Source of the DNA: Rheinheimera mesophila
Lineage (GTDB): Bacteria; Pseudomonadota; Gammaproteobacteria; Enterobacterales; Alteromonadaceae
Direction of reading: 5' to 3'
Assembly: GCF_000986865.1 (NCBI RefSeq)
Contig: NZ_LAVS01000004.1
Location: forward strand, 1 to 64,000
Length of the DNA stretch: 64,000 bases
Below are positions 59,243-64,000 of the stretch, piece after piece. The first letter of the stretch is position 1. Every line of letters starts with the position of its first letter. A model generated the notes under the pieces. The model made no database searches and was not told where the DNA came from. It saw only the letters and a program-made list of their open reading frames with translations. The translations under genes and the position numbers were made by a program.

Positions 59243-59755
59243 ATACAGCAATAGTTTGTAGTAATAGCGGGCTTCAAGCCATTGTCCCAAGCCGTGTATC
59301 TGCATCAGGTCAGCAACAGATAGCTTTGTGCCAAAATCTGACCTTGTCTATGTCATTGGGCATACATAGTGTCAGCAGTAATCAGGCACGCCTGGACAAA
59401 CCAACAAACACATTTATTTGTTGCTGAAGAAGGAAAAACGCTCACATAACAATGCGCTATTGTCGCCGCTAGTACGGCTGGGACGGCTTACGCTGCGCTC
59501 CAGCCGCCCCAATGCTTTGCGTTAAAGGCTGTAATTCGCCCCTGATAGACTTTGATAAACCTTAGTGGTTATTAAAAAGCATAAACCGAGATTCCATTGT
59601 CAGCCTTTAACCCTTTTAAGCTGATGGCGGAATGTCTTGTATTCCTCGCGTAAAACTTGAACTGCTCTATAGCCGCAATCTAGCGACAGTCCTCCTACCA
59701 GAGCGGGTAAAACTGAGATAAGCTGGCTTTTTACAGTCTGTTTTTCGGGGATAGT
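59243..59755. other. 513-base intergenic region without a confident gene
   Basis: Holds the attC-like site at 59444-59527 and presumably the thiolase promoter. Short frames at 59350 (25 codons) and 59630 (29 codons) lack ribosome sites. Nothing else is recognised. It is the longest gene-free stretch in the window. Confidence 0.6.
59444..59527 (+). other. Isolated attC-like (integron recombination) site
   Basis: The 84 bases have an attC architecture. R''-like ACATAAC (59444-59450) pairs through TAAC with GTTA in R'-like GTTAAAG (59521-59527). Unpaired spacers follow on both sides, then an L-type stem ATTG/CAAT with adjacent GCCGC and GGCGG-type pairing. The centre holds a GGCTGG ... CCAGCC hairpin around GACGGCTTACGCTGCG. 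Both R boxes match RYYYAAC/GTTRRRY at six of seven positions. No integrase gene is in the window. Confidence 0.5.
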
Positions 59756-60940
59756 ATGCAATTGTCTGATGTGGTTATTCTTGCCGGTGCCCGTACTGCT
59801 ATCGGTAGTTTTGCTGGCGCGCTTTCATCCTTAAGCCCTGCACAGCTTGGCACTGCTGCGGCTAAGGCTGCGATTAGCCGCAGTGGGGTGGATGCAGCAC
59901 AGATTGAGCATGCAGTTTTTGGTCATATTATTATCACAGGCCCTGAAGATGCGTATCTGGCCCGGCATATTGCGCTGAATTCTGGTTTAGCGGTCAGCAG
60001 CGCAGCTTTTAATGTCAATCGTTTATGTGGTTCGGCGCTACAGGCGGTGATTTCTGCTGCTCAGCTTATTCAGTTGAGGCAAGGCCAAATTGCTTTAGCA
60101 GGTGGCGCTGAAAGTATGAGCAATGGTGCTTATTTGTTGCCTGCGGTACGTAAAGGCTTGCGATTAGGCCATGCTGCGGTCACAGATTTAACCTTAGGTA
60201 TTTTGTCCGACCCTTTTGGTAGTGGTCATATGGGCCTGACTGCAGAGACTATCGCGGCTCAGTATGGTTTTAGCCGGGCTGAGCTGGATAGTTTTGCTGC
60301 TGAAAGTCAGCGCCGTGCTGCTTATGCACAGCACCAAGGTTATTTTGATCAGCAAATTACGCCGGTTTTAGTGCAATCGCGCCAGTCTGAACTTTGGATC
60401 GATAAGGATGAACACCTAAGACCGCAGACTACAGTCGAGAGCTTAAGTGTACTTAAAGCCGCGTTTAAAAAAGACGGACTGGTGACAGCCGGCAATGCTT
60501 CTGGTTTAAATGATGGTGCCGCTGCTTTGGTGCTCACCAGTTTGCGTGAGGCGAATCGTCTTGGTGTAAGGCCACAGGCCCGTATTCTGGGCTACAGTTT
60601 TGCCGGTGTTGAACCTGCCTTAATGGGATTAGGGCCTATACCAGCGGTACAGAAATTACTGGCACAGACAGGCATATCGCTTGGTGATATTGATGTGATT
60701 GAATCCAATGAGGCTTTTGCATCCCAGGCCATGGCAGTTAGTCAAACGCTGGGGTTTCACCCTGACAAAGTAAACCCCAACGGTGGCGCTATAGCACTTG
60801 GGCATCCGGTTGGGGCTACTGGTGCCATATTGGTGGTCAAAGCTCTGGCCGAGTTACAAAGAACAGCAGGGCGTTATGGCCTAATTACCATGTGTATTGG
60901 CGGCGGGCAGGGCATAGCGCTGTTGATTGAGCGTTTATAA
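59756..60940 (+). CDS. Acetyl-CoA C-acetyltransferase (thiolase)
   Basis: A 394-residue type II thiolase that joins or splits acetoacetyl-CoA and acetyl-CoA. Catalytic residues are visible: Cys91 in NRLCGSAL, His350 in GHPVGATG and Cys380 in CIGGGQG, with the NEAFASQ motif near 318 (usual form NEAFAAQ). Length is normal. A 3-ketoacyl-CoA thiolase with longer substrates is possible. It is not next to phaB/phaC or hbd, but a CoA-transferase gene lies 750 bases downstream. The ATG lacks a strong Shine-Dalgarno; GGGGA lies upstream. Confidence 0.93.
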   Translation: MQLSDVVILAGARTAIGSFAGALSSLSPAQLGTAAAKAAISRSGVDAAQIEHAVFGHIIITGPEDAYLARHIALNSGLAVSSAAFNVNRLCGSALQAVISAAQLIQLRQGQIALAGGAESMSNGAYLLPAVRKGLRLGHAAVTDLTLGILSDPFGSGHMGLTAETIAAQYGFSRAELDSFAAESQRRAAYAQHQGYFDQQITPVLVQSRQSELWIDKDEHLRPQTTVESLSVLKAAFKKDGLVTAGNASGLNDGAAALVLTSLREANRLGVRPQARILGYSFAGVEPALMGLGPIPAVQKLLAQTGISLGDIDVIESNEAFASQAMAVSQTLGFHPDKVNPNGGAIALGHPVGATGAILVVKALAELQRTAGRYGLITMCIGGGQGIALLIERL

Positions 60941-60951
60941 CGCTCAATCAA
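60923..60951. repeat. 13-bp perfect inverted repeat at convergent gene ends
   Basis: TTGATTGAGCGTT (60923-60935) pairs with AACGCTCAATCAA (60939-60951) across a 3-base loop. It covers the thiolase stop codon and the last codons of the convergent lipoprotein gene. No T-tract follows. It may act as a transcript end-protecting hairpin or weak terminator in both directions. Confidence 0.75.
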
Positions 60952-61481
60952 TTGAGCGATGTTTCTTCATCAACTGGTGATTCAATCTGCTCTGCTGCCT
61001 TTTTATTTTGTTGCCAATAGGCCTTTGCCGTTAATGGTGACAGGATCTGACCTGTGTACCAGATGGGGATATGGGTCTGGAAATAATACTTTTCGGTTTG
61101 TTTACCCTGGCTGAAAAACCAGATGGTTTGGCGGGCAGCTGCGCCATTGACGACTATAGTGCGTCCTAAAAAGTACTGTTCGGGTTGGTGATCCGGATAG
61201 CTTGCGGCAAATTCCTTTAACAGTTTTGGTGTTAATACCAAAGTAACATTCCGTCTGTCGCGATAATCGTATTCTGTATTCAGATAAACAATATCGCCTA
61301 TCCTTGCTGCATTTTTTATCTGCAAAGAAAAGACACCCGGAACAGCTTCGGGCGCTGATTGTTCCGACATTACTATGGCATCCCAGGCTGTCAAGCCCGG
61401 TTTGGCAGGTACCGGAGCTTGTTGTACGGCGCAACCTGCAAGAGTAGCCAGCAGCAGGGGATAGAACAGAGCAACTTTCAT
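60948..61481 (-). CDS. Small lipoprotein, function unknown
   Basis: A 177-residue lipoprotein starting at the ATG at 61481, nine bases after AAGG; the in-frame ATG at 61490 directly abuts that site and is less suitable. The signal ends LLATLAGC, with the lipidated Cys at residue 17 followed by Ala-Val, so outer-membrane sorting is likely. The mature part contains IVYLNTEYDYRDRRNV near 80, FLGRTIVVNG near 120 and KYYFQTHIPIWY near 145. These hint at a beta-rich fold. No family is recognised. The gene converges with the thiolase gene. Confidence 0.75.
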   Translation of the reverse strand: MKVALFYPLLLATLAGCAVQQAPVPAKPGLTAWDAIVMSEQSAPEAVPGVFSLQIKNAARIGDIVYLNTEYDYRDRRNVTLVLTPKLLKEFAASYPDHQPEQYFLGRTIVVNGAAARQTIWFFSQGKQTEKYYFQTHIPIWYTGQILSPLTAKAYWQQNKKAAEQIESPVDEETSLN

Positions 61482-61693
61482 TTCATTCATCCTTGTGTTG
61501 AACAGCAGACCTTCGTCGTTGAAGGCGATATAAATTTAAGTGTTGGTTTTGTAATGTGTTTCAGCCTGAACTGACCTGAGTAAGATAACAAAAAATTTAC
61601 CTTTATCAATGCTTTCTGTTGATCCGTATCAGTATTAGCCTGATAAAAGCCTACTAAACTGCAGGCGTCATTTACTTAAAGCACAGGACTTTT

Positions 61694-62971
61694 ATGCGTT
61701 GTCATTCGGCCGAACAAGCACTTTCACTGATCCAGAATGGTGAAACCATTTGGTGCCATTCGATGGCCGCTACCCCTTATGCCATGCTCACTAGTCTGGC
61801 AAAAGTTGCGCTTGATAAGCAGGATTTAACTTTACTGAGTTTACATACCGAGCATAGCGACGTATTGGCAGCTCCTGAGCTACAAGGGCATTTACGTCAG
61901 CGGGTATTTTTTGTTGGCCGCCCCAGCCGTCCTGCCGTCAATGCCGGATTAGCCGATTATGTACCGGCTTTTTTGTCGGAAATACCTAAGTTATTCCGAA
62001 GCGGCGAGCAACGGCTCGATACCGCTCTTATTCAGGTGTCGCCGCCGGATAAACATGGTTTGTGTAGCCTGGGGATTTCAGTAGAGGCCACCAGAGCGGC
62101 GTTGCAATCGGCGAAAAAAATCATCGCGCAGATTAATCCGAATATGCCGCGTACTCATGGTGATTCCTTTGTGCATCTGTCTGATTTTGCGGCTTATGTT
62201 GAACTGGAAAGTCCAATTCCTTTACATCTGCCTGCAGCACAGGATCCGATCACCGCGCAAATTGGCCGTCATGTCGCAAGTTTGGTGCGGGACGGCGATT
62301 GCCTGCAGATGGGCATAGGCGCAATTCCGGACGCCACTTTGGCTTGCCTTGGCGACCGGCAACAGCTAGGTATTCACACCGAAATGTTTTCCGATGGTGT
62401 ATTGCCGCTGCTGGAAAAAGGCGTGTTCACCAATCGCAATAAGAAAAAACATCCGGGCAAAATAGTCACGACCTTTGCGATGGGTAGTCAGGTTTTGTAC
62501 GACTTTGTCGATGACAACCCTGAAGTGGTATTTTTGGATGTGGCTTACACCAACGACACCGCTGTGATCCGGCAAAACCCGCAGGTGATGGCGATTAATA
62601 GTGCGCTGCAAGTGGATTTATCCGGTCAGGTTTGTGCGGACTCGCTCGGCACTCGCATTTATTCCGGCGTAGGCGGTCAGATGGATTTTGTCCGTGGTGC
62701 GGCGTTATCAGAAGGCGGCCGCTCTGTGATTGCATTACCTGCCACAGCGGCAGGTGGCACAGTGTCCCGCATCAGTTCTTTGTTGGCTCCTGGTGCAGGC
62801 GTGGTGACCACCCGTGCTCATGTGCATTATGTGGTGACTGAATATGGTGTGGCGAATTTGCGCGCCCGCAGTTTAACCGAACGAGCCAAAGCTTTAATTG
62901 AGATAGCAGCGCCACAATTTCGGCAGCAGTTGGCCCGTGATGCTTATCAGGATTGGGGATTAGTGATTTAA
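61694..62971 (+). CDS. Acetyl-CoA hydrolase/transferase family protein
   Basis: A family I-type CoA-transferase of 425 residues, like 4-hydroxybutyrate CoA-transferase or acetate:succinate CoA-transferase. Family motifs are the MGIGAIPDATL segment near residue 207, HTEMFSDG near 228 with the likely catalytic glutamate region, and the C-terminal VTEYGVANLRARSLTERA near 390. It could form acetoacetyl-CoA for the upstream thiolase or recycle acetate; donor and acceptor acids cannot be read from sequence. The ATG follows AGGA-like CACAGGACTTTT. It is separated from the thiolase by the convergent lipoprotein gene, so it is not in the same operon. Confidence 0.87.
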   Translation: MRCHSAEQALSLIQNGETIWCHSMAATPYAMLTSLAKVALDKQDLTLLSLHTEHSDVLAAPELQGHLRQRVFFVGRPSRPAVNAGLADYVPAFLSEIPKLFRSGEQRLDTALIQVSPPDKHGLCSLGISVEATRAALQSAKKIIAQINPNMPRTHGDSFVHLSDFAAYVELESPIPLHLPAAQDPITAQIGRHVASLVRDGDCLQMGIGAIPDATLACLGDRQQLGIHTEMFSDGVLPLLEKGVFTNRNKKKHPGKIVTTFAMGSQVLYDFVDDNPEVVFLDVAYTNDTAVIRQNPQVMAINSALQVDLSGQVCADSLGTRIYSGVGGQMDFVRGAALSEGGRSVIALPATAAGGTVSRISSLLAPGAGVVTTRAHVHYVVTEYGVANLRARSLTERAKALIEIAAPQFRQQLARDAYQDWGLVI

Positions 62972-62982
62972 CGCTGTCAACA

Positions 62983-63021
62983 GGGCTCTGTAACTTAATA
63001 AATAGCAGAGTTCCAGAGCCC
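62983..63021. repeat. Inverted repeat between convergent genes
   Basis: GGGCTCTG (62983-62990) pairs with CAGAGCCC (63014-63021) across a 23-base loop. It lies between the CoA-transferase and the outer-membrane protein gene. It lacks a T-tract, so a terminator role is only possible. Confidence 0.5.
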
Positions 63022-63031
63022 GGTTATTGGC

Positions 63032-63640
63032 TTAAAAGGTATTTTTTAAGCCAATGTAGAGCCTGGTGTTGGTGACATCGGTAGACTCGTCCTCGAAACT
63101 GATGCTGTAGCGCATATAATCTAAGCCCAGTGTCATGTCCCATTTTTCTGTTAAGGCGTATTGTGCTACTAAGCCTGCCGCCAGGTCGGTGCCTGTATCA
63201 GACAAAATAGTTAAACCTACATCAGGGGACGCATGCAGGGTTAAATTCAGATCCGTATCCCAACGCACCAGACCCAGACGACCACCAAAAGACCAGTGTT
63301 CAGCTTGACGCTCAGTCATATACTGCGCAAAGAGCCCAATAGCTGTATTGTCCAACGCCAGTGTGGCATCGTAGAGCACATCGCCAATCGCAAAAGTATC
63401 GCTGACTGTTGTCAGATCAGCCTCACCTGAATCCGTGTAGTTCAGCAGCACTGACCACTGTGGGGTGATTTGATAACTCAGGCCCAAAGAGGCTGAGGCT
63501 TCAGTGCCAGACTCGCCATCAGAAGATTGACGTGTTGCGCCAACATCAGCGCTGACAGCGAAGTCGGAAGCAGCAGCGAACAAAGCAGGGGCAGCGGTCA
63601 ATAAAGGCAATACAAGCAGCAATTTAACTGAGATTTTCAT
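63032..63640 (-). CDS. Outer-membrane beta-barrel protein
   Basis: A 202-residue protein with a signal peptide (cleavage near LFAAAS, residue 23) and alternating amphipathic strands typical of an 8-stranded barrel of the OmpW/OmpA-membrane-domain size. It ends in LYIGLKNTF, with the C-terminal aromatic expected for BAM-dependent insertion. Gly-Leu-Ser-Tyr repeats (LGLSYQITPQWSVLLNY) alternate with acidic loops. Family is not certain and function is unknown. It is monocistronic and lies opposite the CoA-transferase gene. Confidence 0.8.
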   Translation of the reverse strand: MKISVKLLLVLPLLTAAPALFAAASDFAVSADVGATRQSSDGESGTEASASLGLSYQITPQWSVLLNYTDSGEADLTTVSDTFAIGDVLYDATLALDNTAIGLFAQYMTERQAEHWSFGGRLGLVRWDTDLNLTLHASPDVGLTILSDTGTDLAAGLVAQYALTEKWDMTLGLDYMRYSISFEDESTDVTNTRLYIGLKNTF

Positions 63641-63756
63641 CGAAGTTCCTTTTATAGTAATCCAGCCTGCAATGTAAATTTAATTAAAGCATGATGTAAA
63701 CATCTATTTTATTGGTTTTGTAACTGTTTGTTTCATAGAGATGTTTTATTCGGCTA

Positions 63757-63787
63757 ACAAAAAAGCCCGCACAGTGTAAACGGGCTT
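63757..63787 (-). terminator. Terminator of the gene entering from the right edge
   Basis: AGCCCG (63764-63769) pairs with CGGGCT (63781-63786); leftward, six Ts follow. It lies just after the stop of the partial gene at 63811. Confidence 0.82.
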
Positions 63788-63810
63788 ATTTCATTTTCAG
63801 AATCAGCTGA

Positions 63811-64000
63811 TCAGAGGGTACAAATCAAAGTCCAGCTGCTGTCTGAACCCGGTACAGACTGAGTCCACCAGTTGGCGCGATAGAGCTTGTTCTGATACGA
63901 CAGATAATCGCCTTCAACGGCATGGCTGGGCTGACCATTCCAGTCCTGTTGTGGCCAGTTGGGGTAAGCAAAAATCTGAGCTGTATCTACACCCGCACAA
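63811..64000 (-). CDS. C-terminal end of a protein with a chitin-binding-type module (partial)
   Basis: Open on the minus strand from base 64000 to the TGA at 63811-63813; the gene's start is beyond the window. The 62 visible residues have a CBM5/12 (ChtBD3) pattern: a Trp-rich surface with YPNWPQQDW, GDYLSYQNKLYRANWWTQ and SSWTLICTL. This small chitin- or cellulose-binding module is typically the last domain of secreted chitinases or proteases. A cysteine in the first visible codon and one near the end (ICTL) may pair. The catalytic domain is not visible. Confidence 0.75.
   Translation of the reverse strand, partial: CAGVDTAQIFAYPNWPQQDWNGQPSHAVEGDYLSYQNKLYRANWWTQSVPGSDSSWTLICTL

Noticed and set aside
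59350-59717. Two short frames of 25 and 29 codons around the attC-like site
   Set aside because: No Shine-Dalgarno, no family pattern; could be cassette remnants but unsupported.

Overview
The window looks like chromosome of a gammaproteobacterium of the Alteromonadales/Chromatiaceae type (Rheinheimera-like; inferred from gene families and gene order, not from a search). Supporting this are a contiguous recC-recB-recD operon, a monomeric NADP-isocitrate dehydrogenase, leucine dehydrogenase, the nudJ-mnmA-hflD-purB block, the cspD / clpS-clpA / infA / aat / trxB neighbourhood, tamA-tamB and cmoM. Base composition is close to 50% GC throughout and genes are tightly packed, often with ATGA-type overlaps. 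No rRNA, tRNA, prophage, insertion sequence or CRISPR array was seen.

Layout. 1-8037: the RecBCD exonuclease/helicase operon (recC truncated by the window edge). 8235-9050: uppP, which recycles undecaprenyl phosphate. 9313-22384: a cell-surface polysaccharide locus. A leftward arm carries wecA, a flippase, a nitroreductase-like protein and a polysaccharide pyruvyl transferase. A rightward arm carries a GT4, a WecG-like transferase, a GT2, Wzz, Wzy, a second flippase and a periplasmic solute-binding-like protein. wecC closes the locus on the minus strand. Together WecA, WecC and WecG suggest an ECA-like start (GlcNAc then ManNAcA) on undecaprenyl phosphate, but wecB is not in the window.

22699-33228: housekeeping genes: a DUF218 protein, leucine dehydrogenase, a small conserved protein, the ribosomal oxygenase roxA, purB-hflD-mnmA-nudJ, icd and cspD. 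33484-38934: clpS-clpA, infA, bpt, aat and trxB, which put both N-degron amino-acid transferases beside the ClpS adaptor and ClpA unfoldase. 39168-46016: a large propeller-type sensor kinase with no adjacent regulator, a hemolysin III protein, and a glycosyltransferase-nif3-cmoM operon. 46328-54077: tamB-tamA and an ABC exporter pair. 54255-64000: an alpha/beta hydrolase, an ExeM-type secreted nuclease, two small lipoproteins, a thiolase, a CoA-transferase, an outer-membrane barrel and the C-terminal end of a protein with a chitin-binding-type module.

Non-coding points of most interest: a dispersed ~120-bp palindromic repeat (two near-identical tandem copies, one further intact copy, one degenerate full copy that supplies the recD stop codon, and one half copy); a ~200-nt candidate small RNA at 46094-46296 with its own promoter, a Fur-box-like operator at the start point and a strong terminator; an isolated attC-like site near 59444-59527; and a 16-codon hydrophobic ORF with a perfect Shine-Dalgarno sequence at 39069.
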